Source: an uncultured Verrucomicrobiota bacterium
Lineage (GTDB): Bacteria > Verrucomicrobiota > Verrucomicrobiia > Limisphaerales > UBA9464
Assembly (NCBI GenBank): GCA_903835555.1
Contig: CAILNN010000040.1
Coordinates: forward strand, 1 to 40,779
Direction of reading: 5' to 3'
Length of the DNA: 40,779 nt
This document shows, piece after piece, positions 16,299 to 23,046 of this stretch; the first letter of the stretch is position 1; every line of letters begins with the position of its first letter. Made by a program: the position numbers and the translations under genes. The notes under the pieces are model-generated. The model had not been told where the DNA came from, made no database searches, and worked only from the letters and a program-made list of their open reading frames with translations.

Positions 16299-16823
16299 TT
16301 ATAAATGTCCCATGTACGCAATCACTCCAAATTGACCCGTCTCTTCGACAAAGTCTCCAATCAGGGAAAGGCAGTCATCCAGGTCCCTATAGGCGTAGGG
16401 GCCCTCGGTTCGGAGTGATGCGTCTTCGATCCCTTCGGGTATGAGTACGTATCGGCGGAGGGTTTTGAAATCAAACGCTTCTGCCAGCGGCTTGCAATCA
16501 CCCCGCGAAAGCTTCCGTCCGGTACCATGGCTCATGGAAAACAAGATGTCAGAGACCCGCTGCGTGGCGCGGACCACGGCCACATCGCCTGTCATGTGAG
16601 ACGGAATCACCGATGATTTCAGGAGCCGCATGCCACAACCGCAATCGGATATGGCAAATCGTCGCCAATCCGACTGCTTCGTCATCACGGCAGTACCGGT
16701 CGGCAGCGGCGATTTCCCGGGACACGCATCCGGCAAGAACACGATTTGTTCCGCCTTGAGGCTGTGTGGAATCCACGAGTGAAGCACGCCCGGAGGCTCT
16801 GCGGATAGATTAACAAGATTCAT
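16299..16823 (-). CDS. RtcB-like protein lacking the central ligase core
   Basis: A 174-residue protein that looks like both ends of the RNA ligase RtcB joined together. Residues 31-68 (PDACPGKSPLPTGT, then SDCGCGMRLL) match the RtcB segment PDxHPGxxxPxGT...DxGCGM that carries the Mn-binding Asp (here Asp60) and Cys (Cys63). Residues 98-107 (SHGTGRKLSR) match the motif that includes the guanylylated His (here His99). About 200 residues normally between them, including the GNHF-type metal site, are missing, and the His of PDxHPG is Cys34. The usual C-terminal Lys (VVKG) is absent; the end reads GVIAYMGHL. The frame is intact. It may be a decayed gene, a miniature ligase or a binding protein. 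ATG 16823 was chosen; TTG 16832 is possible. Confidence 0.7.
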   Translation of the reverse strand: MNLVNLSAEPPGVLHSWIPHSLKAEQIVFLPDACPGKSPLPTGTAVMTKQSDWRRFAISDCGCGMRLLKSSVIPSHMTGDVAVVRATQRVSDILFSMSHGTGRKLSRGDCKPLAEAFDFKTLRRYVLIPEGIEDASLRTEGPYAYRDLDDCLSLIGDFVEETGQFGVIAYMGHL

Positions 16824-16872
16824 ATAAGCCAAAACATGTGTTGTTGTTTGATGCCCTTATAGAACCGTTGGC

Positions 16873-16969
16873 GCTGGCACCCCTCCAGGGTGCGTCCACT
16901 GCTTCTCCGTTGATCCGGTGGTGTCGCTGCGCTCAACCACCGGCTATTCGCTGGGAAGCCTTCGGCTTC
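16873..16969. repeat. Composite palindromic repeat, copy C
   Basis: A 97-bp unit with three hairpins: CACCCCTCCAGGGTG, CCGGTGGT...ACCACCGG and GAAGCCTTCGGCTTC. It is about 93% identical by eye to 19906-20002 in the same orientation, and related to 19653-19751 in the opposite orientation. It lies between the RtcB-like gene and the HEPN/MNT pair. Confidence 0.8.
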
Positions 16970-17031
16970 AGGAGGCCAGCAATCTCGATAGACTAGAACT
17001 TAGAGCACCCAATGATCAATCACGTTTCTAC

Positions 17032-17364
17032 TCATGCGGATGTGCGGCAAATCGGCAACGAATTCCTTTCGTACAGGACCACACCCACACGCCGGATATG
17101 ATCGATCAAACCGGGATGCGTCAGATCGGCAAATAGCGATAGGTCAAATTGGTACGGCAGAAGCAAATCATCCAGCTCACCCAAGAGTCGCACGCGAAGG
17201 CTGAAATCGAGTCCGTCGCCGAACAAAGTCATGTCAATGTCTGCGCCGGGACGGTGGTTTCCTTTGGCACGTGATCCGTAGATCACAGCCCTCTCAATGC
17301 CCGGGTGACGGGCCATCACGTTGATAATCCCCTCCACGGTCTGCGGGGAAAGGCCATGGCTCAT
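17032..17364 (-). CDS. MNT-type nucleotidyltransferase (MntA-like antitoxin)
   Basis: A 110-residue minimal nucleotidyltransferase. ATG 17364 was chosen because it overlaps the upstream HEPN gene by 4 bases and opens the conserved fold. The signature GSRAKGNHRPGADID (30-44) supplies Gly30-Ser31 and the metal-binding Asp42 and Asp44, and Asp74 (FDLSL) is the third acidic residue, so the site is complete. In MntA/HepT systems the MNT protein AMPylates a tyrosine of the HEPN RNase and so neutralises it. The order here, HEPN then MNT, matches that arrangement. Confidence 0.88.
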   Translation of the reverse strand: MSHGLSPQTVEGIINVMARHPGIERAVIYGSRAKGNHRPGADIDMTLFGDGLDFSLRVRLLGELDDLLLPYQFDLSLFADLTHPGLIDHIRRVGVVLYERNSLPICRTSA

Positions 17365-17789
17365 TTTGCCTCCGCTCGCTCCAGCTCCGAAAAGCGGGTT
17401 TGGAATATCTCGAATTCTGCCACGTACTGCGTAAGAATCGCTTGAGCGATGGCATCGGCTGTCTGTTGATTGTAGGTGTGGGAGGATTCGTTGCGATGAG
17501 CGATCATGTTCATCCAGACCTCGCCATCGGTAAGCAAACCGGCAGCGAAAGCCTCCCGAGTGGCATCTCGTGATCCGTATATGTTGGGCGAGGCTCCCCG
17601 TGCCTCCAGAAAGTCTTTTAATGTTTTCCAAGCCAGTTCATGGGTAAATTCGAATGCTTGAATCACCCCCTGTTCCTCCAGGTTTGACAGTTTTCTCTGG
17701 CTCGCCAACACCGCCGCCTCCGAGAGTCGGCCAAAGGCCCGCTTGAAATTGTCAAAGCGCTGAATCCAGCGGATATCGTGGTTTTTCAT
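17361..17789 (-). CDS. HEPN-domain protein, HI0074 family (HepT-like)
   Basis: A 142-residue all-alpha protein of the HI0074 nucleotidyltransferase substrate-binding family. Arg99-x4-His104-x-Tyr106 (RNESSHTY) is the RX4-6HXY motif of HEPN ribonucleases; Tyr106 is where the partner MNT protein adds AMP in HepT systems. ATG 17789 opens the fold; in-frame sequence upstream of it overlaps the divergent gene and looks non-coding. The pair probably forms a toxin-antitoxin module, though HI0073/HI0074-type pairs were first described only as two-component nucleotidyltransferases. Confidence 0.87.
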   Translation of the reverse strand: MKNHDIRWIQRFDNFKRAFGRLSEAAVLASQRKLSNLEEQGVIQAFEFTHELAWKTLKDFLEARGASPNIYGSRDATREAFAAGLLTDGEVWMNMIAHRNESSHTYNQQTADAIAQAILTQYVAEFEIFQTRFSELERAEAK

Positions 17790-17925
17790 GGCGCAACGTG
17801 GCCAAAATGCCCGATTCCTTGCCCCTTTGCAATTCAAGGTGGCCATGGAAATCGCGTTTGAGCAGCCTACGGATGCCCGGGCTTTTGCCTTTTCGAGGCA
17901 TGGTCCCACGACTACCCTCTGCCTC

Positions 17926-19575
17926 ATGCCCAGTCCACGATGCAGGTTCCGAATTCTCCCCGCCCTAGCGCTGCTTGCCTCGGCTGTTTACGCCGTTCCA
18001 GCCCGGGCGGCGGACAACGTCCAAGTGGGCGAAATGGCGGGCTACCTCCTCGTGCCCAATGACAAGGTGCCCGAGACCTTCAACGCCGGGTTCTCACTGT
18101 ATGTCGCGGCATGGCCGTTGCTAAAGGAATATCCTGGAAGTCGTTTTCAGACCGGGCTCTTCGGCACCTGGATGTTCGCCCAATACGAGGGCAAGGGACC
18201 GACCAATCTCTATTCAGATGTCGAAGGTGGTTTGGGTTGGTGGCGCGACACGCGATTCGCCACTGAGACACCCAAATTCATCATGGGTGGCGTGGCTCCC
18301 AATTTTGTTGAATGGGCCAATGGGCCGGGCGCAGGCAAGGGTCGCGACTGGAAGAATCCAAGCGGTAAATATGGCGTGGCGCAATTGAGTCCCTGGGTCC
18401 TGTGGCCTCCCGACGGACTTAACCTAAAGCAAGGGACGTGCGGGCAGTTGTTCGGGTACGGTTACCTTCCCCTTCCGCTTGCCAAGGCCAAAACCATCAC
18501 GGCTGGAACCAACATGCCAACCGGCGACCAGTGCTGGACATTGTTTCTTAACTCCAAAAACTTCAAGGGCCCCGTCGCCTTTTTCACGCCCTATTTCTGG
18601 TCGCGTGGTGCGGTCAATGAGCCACGACTGAGCGGGCAATTGCTCGACAGTCGCCCCTCCAATCCCAATCGAGCGTTGCAAATGGAGACGCAGTATGTTC
18701 CCAGTGCTCAGGCTACCGCCTCGGACGGCAGGGTTTACGCGCGCATTGCCCCAACCTCCTTCCCTCGGAGTTCTGACGATCAATCCGTCGTTGTCCATCA
18801 CATCACATCGTACAATAAACGGGCACTTTGGGATTCGGTGAAGAACTGGTTTGATGGAGGCTCTCCGGCGAGCGGCCTTGTGGATCAGCAACAGGCGGTC
18901 GTGCATGTCTTCCCGGGTGGAGGCGGTGCGACTTGGAAAATTTATCGGCCATCCGCTTCCAAGGAACAAAAGATACCCATTGCTTGGAAGTCCCTCGCCA
19001 CAGCCGTGGCTGTGGATTCGAACACCTTTGGCTACCGGTGGAACTTCGAACAGGTTCGAAAGACGGAAACTAAAGACGGTTCACTGGCCACCCTGCCGGA
19101 GTACTACCGACTGGAAACCAACTCGCTCAAAAAGGTCGAGTGGGTCCCGGTGACTGCCAAGGATGTTCCGGAGGAAACCGGGTTGGCTGCGTTTCGATTC
19201 GTACGCCCGCAGGAGGACCGTCCGCAACCGTATGTCACTCCGGATGAACCGAAAAGTTCCTGGAAAAAACCGGGGCCGGTAGCGGGACCATTCCAGGCAA
19301 AACTGGGCGACGGCAGTGTGGTCACCTATTCCTGGTATCGCTTCGCCGACCAACCGGCCTTGCTTCATGCCGACCTGACCGACGCCGAGCGGGAAGCGAT
19401 GCAGGCGCGTGTGGAAAAAATTCACCGAAACTGGACGAAGGACCGGGAGTACCTGCCTCCGCCGGCACTGGGTCAACTCGCTGAGATTGACCCGGCTATT
19501 ATTGTCAGCCCGCCGAAGGGAATGGAGGCGGGATATGTTCCCATCGTCACGCGTCAGGGAACTCAGCCATTTTAA
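17926..19575 (+). CDS. Secreted protein of unknown function
   Basis: A 549-residue protein from ATG 17926, chosen because it starts a signal peptide (FRILPALALLASAVYA, cleavage near ARAAD); an in-frame extension to 17788 looks non-coding. The body is rich in Trp, Gly and Pro with beta-strand-like segments (GGLGWWRDTRF, VLWPPDGLNL, VHVFPGGGGATW). I see no catalytic motif or family I can name. It is divergent from the HEPN gene, 137 bp apart. Its TAA stop falls inside a 20-bp fragment matching one end of the 162-bp element, so its last residues may be element-derived. Confidence 0.7.
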   Translation: MPSPRCRFRILPALALLASAVYAVPARAADNVQVGEMAGYLLVPNDKVPETFNAGFSLYVAAWPLLKEYPGSRFQTGLFGTWMFAQYEGKGPTNLYSDVEGGLGWWRDTRFATETPKFIMGGVAPNFVEWANGPGAGKGRDWKNPSGKYGVAQLSPWVLWPPDGLNLKQGTCGQLFGYGYLPLPLAKAKTITAGTNMPTGDQCWTLFLNSKNFKGPVAFFTPYFWSRGAVNEPRLSGQLLDSRPSNPNRALQMETQYVPSAQATASDGRVYARIAPTSFPRSSDDQSVVVHHITSYNKRALWDSVKNWFDGGSPASGLVDQQQAVVHVFPGGGGATWKIYRPSASKEQKIPIAWKSLATAVAVDSNTFGYRWNFEQVRKTETKDGSLATLPEYYRLETNSLKKVEWVPVTAKDVPEETGLAAFRFVRPQEDRPQPYVTPDEPKSSWKKPGPVAGPFQAKLGDGSVVTYSWYRFADQPALLHADLTDAEREAMQARVEKIHRNWTKDREYLPPPALGQLAEIDPAIIVSPPKGMEAGYVPIVTRQGTQPF

Positions 19576-19587
19576 AAACGCGCCCTA
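19566..19587. mobile_element. Solo end of the 162-bp element
   Basis: GCCATTTTAAAAACGCGCCC followed by TA matches one terminus of the 162-bp MITE-like element at 17 or more of 20 positions by eye. No matching second end is seen nearby. It supplies the stop codon of the upstream secreted-protein gene. Confidence 0.55.
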
Positions 19588-19652
19588 GTTCTAATTTGTG
19601 AGGCGTTTGGCGAAATACACTGATCGGTCATCCCGATTGTAACAGAAATTGC

Positions 19653-19751
19653 CATGCTGAAGGCATGCCAGCTAATAGCCGGTGATCAAGCGAGGCACGA
19701 GCGATATCACCGGATTGAGCCCCCAATGGTTTCCGCATCCTGAAGGGATGC
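19653..19751. repeat. Composite palindromic repeat, inverted relative
   Basis: Holds GCATGCTGAAGGCATGC-like, CCGGTGAT...ATCACCGG and GCATCCTGAAGGGATGC hairpins. Read on the opposite strand it follows the order of the 16873 and 19906 repeats (AATAGCCGGTG then CACCGG then a GCA..TGC hairpin), so it is a diverged inverted copy. Confidence 0.65.
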
Positions 19752-19905
19752 AACCCAACATATCCCGACATCTTTTCGCTATCGAGGAGTGGTATACAAT
19801 CGCGGATGTTTTTCATATCCCATCGTTATCGTGTTTAGGTTTTTACGACGCCCTTGGATGCCCCGCAGTCTGTTTGGGCTACGGTCGACGTCCGAAATGG
19901 CGAAT

Positions 19906-20002
19906 GCTGGCACCCCTCCGGGGTGCGTCGCATGCTTCTCCGATGACCCGGTGGTGTCGCTGCGCTCAACCACCGGCTATGCGCTGGGAAGCCTTCGGCT
20001 TC
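19906..20002. repeat. Composite palindromic repeat, copy D
   Basis: A second 97-bp unit about 93% identical by eye to 16873-16969, same orientation: CACCCCTCCGGGGTG, CCGGTGGTGTCGCTGC...ACCACCGG and GAAGCCTTCGGCTTC. The gene-free interval 19576-20138 holds this, its inverted relative and a terminator; I see nothing else in it. Confidence 0.8.
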
Positions 20003-20020
20003 CGCGCAGACCAGAAAACG

Positions 20021-20048
20021 ACAAAAAAGCCGACAGTATTGTCGGCTT
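20021..20048 (-). terminator. Rho-independent terminator of the PEP-CTERM gene
   Basis: On the minus strand, the 8-bp stem AAGCCGAC/GTCGGCTT (20041-20048 and 20027-20034), extendable by one A-T pair, is followed by a T run (TTTTTTGT). It lies 91 bp after the stop of the PEP-CTERM gene. Confidence 0.85.
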
Positions 20049-20138
20049 GCCAGGGCTCGGCAACTGCCTCGCCCGCTGTTGATTTTTCCGCTTTTCCGGC
20101 GGTAATTCGACGATTCAGATCCGCCGAACCACTTTGTC

Positions 20139-20975
20139 TTAGGCGGCGATAGTCGTCTCGGTCGCCAGGGAGTTCTTCTTGCGAGCGATGGCGACCACCA
20201 AGACGGCTGCGGTCACGACACCGACGACGTGGGAAGGCTCAGGGGCAGCCACGAGAGAGATTTTATTTCCACTGACCGTGGCGACTTGCTTACCCGGTGC
20301 CGAACCTTTTTCGCCAGGCAGGGTACCCCAAGCCTGCTGGCGTACCGTCCAATTGTCGGACTCAAAACCGGAGCTGCCAGGGTTGTCGAAAACGATCTTG
20401 TCCCAGGTGACACCCTGCTTGCCATAGACATTCAGGAAGGCGAACGGTTCGCCAGCGTCCTGGCCTTTGAAAGCCGCAGTTGGGTTGCCGAAATAGGCAC
20501 CGGGCAATGAGTCAAGGATGGTCTTGGTGTTGAAGGTAGCAACCAGTGTGTTGCCCGAGTAAAACGAGAGCGTGTTGTACGGATCACCAGCCGACCACCA
20601 GAGGCCGAAATAGGAGCTGGGTTTATTGAGCGTCACCACGGTTTCGTCAATCGCGTTTTGGCCGCCCACACCTCCGGGAGCCGCGCTTTGAACCGGGTAA
20701 TACCCAGTGCCAGTTGCCCCACCATACAAGTTCGCCTTCTGGAGGTAAACCTCGTCGATGGTTCCAACTCCAGACCAGGTGAGGTCTTTGTACGCTCCAG
20801 CACCATTTTGGGCCCAGGAGCTGAAGTCGGTCGTGGTGGTTCCCTGCAAGGAGGATTTCACTTCAGTTGGTTGCTCGAAATAGGTGATTGTCAGGGGTTG
20901 GCTGGCTTGCCCTAATGCGGCCACGGTTGACACCATCGAGACCAAGACGAGTAATTGATTCTTATAGTTTTTCAT
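20139..20975 (-). CDS. PEP-CTERM sorting-signal exported protein
   Basis: A 278-residue exported protein. ATG 20975 begins a Sec signal (KNQLLVLVSMVSTVAALGQA). The body is Gly/Ser/Tyr-rich and beta-sheet-like (FGLWWSAGDPYNTLSFYSGNTL). The C-terminus has the PEP-CTERM pattern: APEPS, a hydrophobic helix (VVGVVTAAVLVVAIA) and a basic end (RKKN), then a short tail. PEP-CTERM proteins are processed by an exosortase and tend to occur with exopolysaccharide loci such as the one at 24-40 kb. A typical role is in the matrix or in flocculation. The gene has its own sigma-54 promoter and terminator. In-frame sequence up to 21113 is probably leader. Confidence 0.9.
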   Translation of the reverse strand: MKNYKNQLLVLVSMVSTVAALGQASQPLTITYFEQPTEVKSSLQGTTTTDFSSWAQNGAGAYKDLTWSGVGTIDEVYLQKANLYGGATGTGYYPVQSAAPGGVGGQNAIDETVVTLNKPSSYFGLWWSAGDPYNTLSFYSGNTLVATFNTKTILDSLPGAYFGNPTAAFKGQDAGEPFAFLNVYGKQGVTWDKIVFDNPGSSGFESDNWTVRQQAWGTLPGEKGSAPGKQVATVSGNKISLVAAPEPSHVVGVVTAAVLVVAIARKKNSLATETTIAA

Positions 20976-21128
20976 GTTATTTGTTTTTGGTAAATTTAGG
21001 TCGATTTTGGAAAATCCGGTTTGAAAGAGATTGCCTGAACCCAGTCCCTCAACCCCGAGTCGGCGGTGATTGGCGCCGGATTCAGTGGCTGTCGTGACTG
21101 GTTGAAAACTCATACAGGAAATAGTTGA

Positions 21129-21145
21129 AGCAACCGGCGTGCCAA
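21129..21145 (-). promoter_or_regulatory. Sigma-54 (-24/-12) promoter
   Basis: The minus strand reads TTGGCACGCCGGTTGCT, matching the consensus TGGCACGN4TTGCW at every defined position, with GG and GC 12 bases apart. It points at the PEP-CTERM gene, predicting a transcript start near 21118 and a leader of about 143 bases. Sigma-54 promoters with PrsK/PrsR-type control are known for PEP-CTERM genes in floc-forming betaproteobacteria. Confidence 0.85.
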
Positions 21146-21280
21146 CATGCGTGATTGGATTTCAGAGCCGAAATTCTGGCTGTGAACAGATTTGCCTACG
21201 GCTGTTTTCATCCATGTGCTGAGGGTTCCTAGGGTAATCCTCAAGAAAAACCGGGGGAAACGAAGCGCATTCCATCCCGT

Positions 21281-21354
21281 TGCAATTTAATACTTTGGCT
21301 GCGGAGTTTTTGCAATGTCTGTTTGCAATGCAATTGCACTGCAATGTGTGCAAT
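21281..21354. promoter_or_regulatory. ATTGCA/TGCAAT array, possible enhancer sites
   Basis: Six TGCAAT hexamers (21281, 21311, 21324, 21329, 21340, 21349) in 74 bp, including the perfect palindrome TGCAATTGCA (21329-21338) and an overlapping TTGCACTGCAA. The array lies about 160-235 bases upstream of the predicted sigma-54 start, the usual distance for enhancer-binding-protein sites. Confidence 0.55.
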
Positions 21355-21444
21355 GGGTTTAAACAAGAGTTGGGAGCAAAGGCGGATGAACCACGAAGGG
21401 AATACGCAAGGTCCGGAAACGCTCCCTACCTCGCTTGAGCGCAT

Positions 21445-21828
21445 TCATACGCCCCGGGTTGGTTCCTCGGTTGGAAGGTCCACGAACAATTGGGGGAAAT
21501 AGAATTCGAGAATCTTGGATGGAAATCCCGGGTGCAATGGGCCCTTGGGGCTGGGCGATTCGACCAGACCTTCCCTTAATCCAAGCCTGATGATTTCGAC
21601 AGAGACCGTGGCACCCTTTCCCGTAATTTCCTTCACCCGCCCACGCGGAATTTCCCCCTCATCGATCAGCGCACGCACCAGCAGCATGAGTTCTTCCTTT
21701 GAGTGGATCTGCCCTGTCAGGCGGCCAGATGCCGCCAGAATGTCACAGGTCAGTCTGGCCAGCGTATCCTGCCCAGCCTTCGGCAGGAGTGGCTCCATGG
21801 AAGAGGGGCTTGAATAGACATCTGTCAT
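21445..21828 (-). CDS. Fic-family protein lacking the catalytic Fic domain
   Basis: A 127-residue protein. The first 40 residues (SMEPLLPKAGQDTLARLTCD, then ILAASGRLTGQ) resemble the N-terminal region of Fic-family proteins. The end (DEGEIPRGRVKEITGKGATV, then SPKGPLHPGFPSKILEFYFP) resembles their C-terminal winged-helix region. The HPFxxGNGR catalytic loop and the roughly 200-residue Fic core are absent, so it cannot AMPylate. The reading frame is intact, so an expressed regulator or peptide-binding remnant is possible. It lies between pheS and the PEP-CTERM gene on the same strand. Confidence 0.6.
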   Translation of the reverse strand: MTDVYSSPSSMEPLLPKAGQDTLARLTCDILAASGRLTGQIHSKEELMLLVRALIDEGEIPRGRVKEITGKGATVSVEIIRLGLREGLVESPSPKGPLHPGFPSKILEFYFPQLFVDLPTEEPTRGV

Positions 21829-21833
21829 GACGA

Positions 21834-21947
21834 AATCCGAAAATCATTCCGAAAATCAATTTAGCCAATAATATTCCGTCTTTATGGGGGTGAACCCAAC
21901 GCAAGGGCCTCCAAAAGCACCAAATTCCGAAAATCATTCCGAAGATG
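21834..21947. repeat. Pair of 12-bp tandem repeats
   Basis: ATTCCGAAAATC-type 12-bp units occur twice in tandem at about 21834-21857 and again at about 21924-21947, 89 bp apart. They lie in the leader of the Fic-like gene, just after pheS. Function unknown. Confidence 0.55.
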
Positions 21948-21972
21948 CAGTGACGGGGAGGGAAGCGCGACA

Positions 21973-22977
21973 CTAGAACTGTTTCAGAAAACGGACGTCG
22001 TTTTCGTAGAACCGGCGGATATCGTTGACTCCGTAACGGATCATGGCGATTCGCTCAATGCCGAAGCCAAACGCCCAGCCAGTCCAGATTTCCGGGTCCA
22101 GTCCGACATTTTCGAAAACCTGGGGATGCACCATTCCGCAACCAGCGATTTCCAGCCAATCTTTGCCCAACTTCTTGACCAGCGAATTGGCGAAATCGAT
22201 CTCAAAACTCGGTTCCGTGTAGCTGAAGTAGTGCGGACGAAATCGCAGCCGGACATCGCTGCCCAACAGGTCCCGAAAGACAGCCTCCACGGTTCCCTTC
22301 AGGTCGCCAACGGTGACCAGTTTATCGACATACAAGCCCTCGATTTGCTGAAAGGTGGGGTTATGGGTGGCATCCGCATTGTCGCGACGGAAAACCCGTC
22401 CTGGTACCACGATGCGGATCGGTGGTGGCTGGCTCTTGAGAACCCGGATTTGAACAGAACTGGTGTGGGTACGCAGGAGGGGTCGGGTGGGATGCTCCAG
22501 GTAGAAGGTGTCCTGAGCATCGCGCGCCGGGTGGTCGGCAGGTGTATTCAGGGCATCGAAACAGTGGTATTCGTCTTCGACCTCTGGACCATCGGCCACG
22601 GCGAATCCCAGCTTTCTGAAGGCGCGGACGATGTCCTCTGTGACCTGTGTCAACGGATGACGATGTCCCAAGCCTCGACGGCGTCCTGGGAGGGTAAAAT
22701 CGGTGGGATGCCGAGGCAGGGCCGCCCGGAGTTCCAACTTTTCGCGGGCGGCGACCAGGATGGCTTCGAGCTGGACCTTGGCGGCATTGACGGCTTTGCC
22801 AAGCGATGGACGTTCCTCTTTCGGGACGCCACCGAGACGCTTCATCAAGGCGGTAAAGCGACCCTCCGCCCCCAGATAGGCTCCCTTGGTCTGCTCCAAA
22901 GCGGGAAGGCTTTCGGCTGCTTCCAGGGCCGTTCGCGCTTCGGCGAGGATCGATTCAATTTCGGCTAGCATCGACAT
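21973..22977 (-). CDS. pheS: Phenylalanine-tRNA ligase alpha subunit
   Basis: A 334-residue PheS with an N-terminal coiled-coil tRNA-binding arm (residues 1-90), then the class II catalytic core: motif 1 region (RKLGFAVADGPEVEDEYHCF), motif 2 (GRVFRRDNADATHNPTFQQ) and motif 3 (GWAFGFGIERIAMIRYGVND). The length is normal. It pairs with PheT to charge tRNA-Phe, but no pheT lies within the window. It is on the same strand as, and 69 bp after, the MTA phosphorylase gene. Confidence 0.96.
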   Translation of the reverse strand: MSMLAEIESILAEARTALEAAESLPALEQTKGAYLGAEGRFTALMKRLGGVPKEERPSLGKAVNAAKVQLEAILVAAREKLELRAALPRHPTDFTLPGRRRGLGHRHPLTQVTEDIVRAFRKLGFAVADGPEVEDEYHCFDALNTPADHPARDAQDTFYLEHPTRPLLRTHTSSVQIRVLKSQPPPIRIVVPGRVFRRDNADATHNPTFQQIEGLYVDKLVTVGDLKGTVEAVFRDLLGSDVRLRFRPHYFSYTEPSFEIDFANSLVKKLGKDWLEIAGCGMVHPQVFENVGLDPEIWTGWAFGFGIERIAMIRYGVNDIRRFYENDVRFLKQF

Positions 22978-23046
22978 GCGAGGGGAAGCATCGGAGAGAA
23001 TCGGCCAACTGGCCAGCCCAACCTAGGTGGGCTCGATTCCGAAGTC

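Noticed and set aside
17788-17925. N-terminal extension of the secreted protein
   Set aside because: It precedes a clear signal peptide and overlaps the divergent HEPN gene start, so it is probably untranslated.
19682-20152. Plus-strand ORF of 156 codons across the repeat interval
   Set aside because: It runs through palindromic repeats and the terminator of the PEP-CTERM gene, and its protein looks random.
20976-21113. 46-codon N-terminal extension of the PEP-CTERM protein
   Set aside because: It would place the signal peptide internally and begins almost at the predicted sigma-54 transcript start; it is better read as leader.
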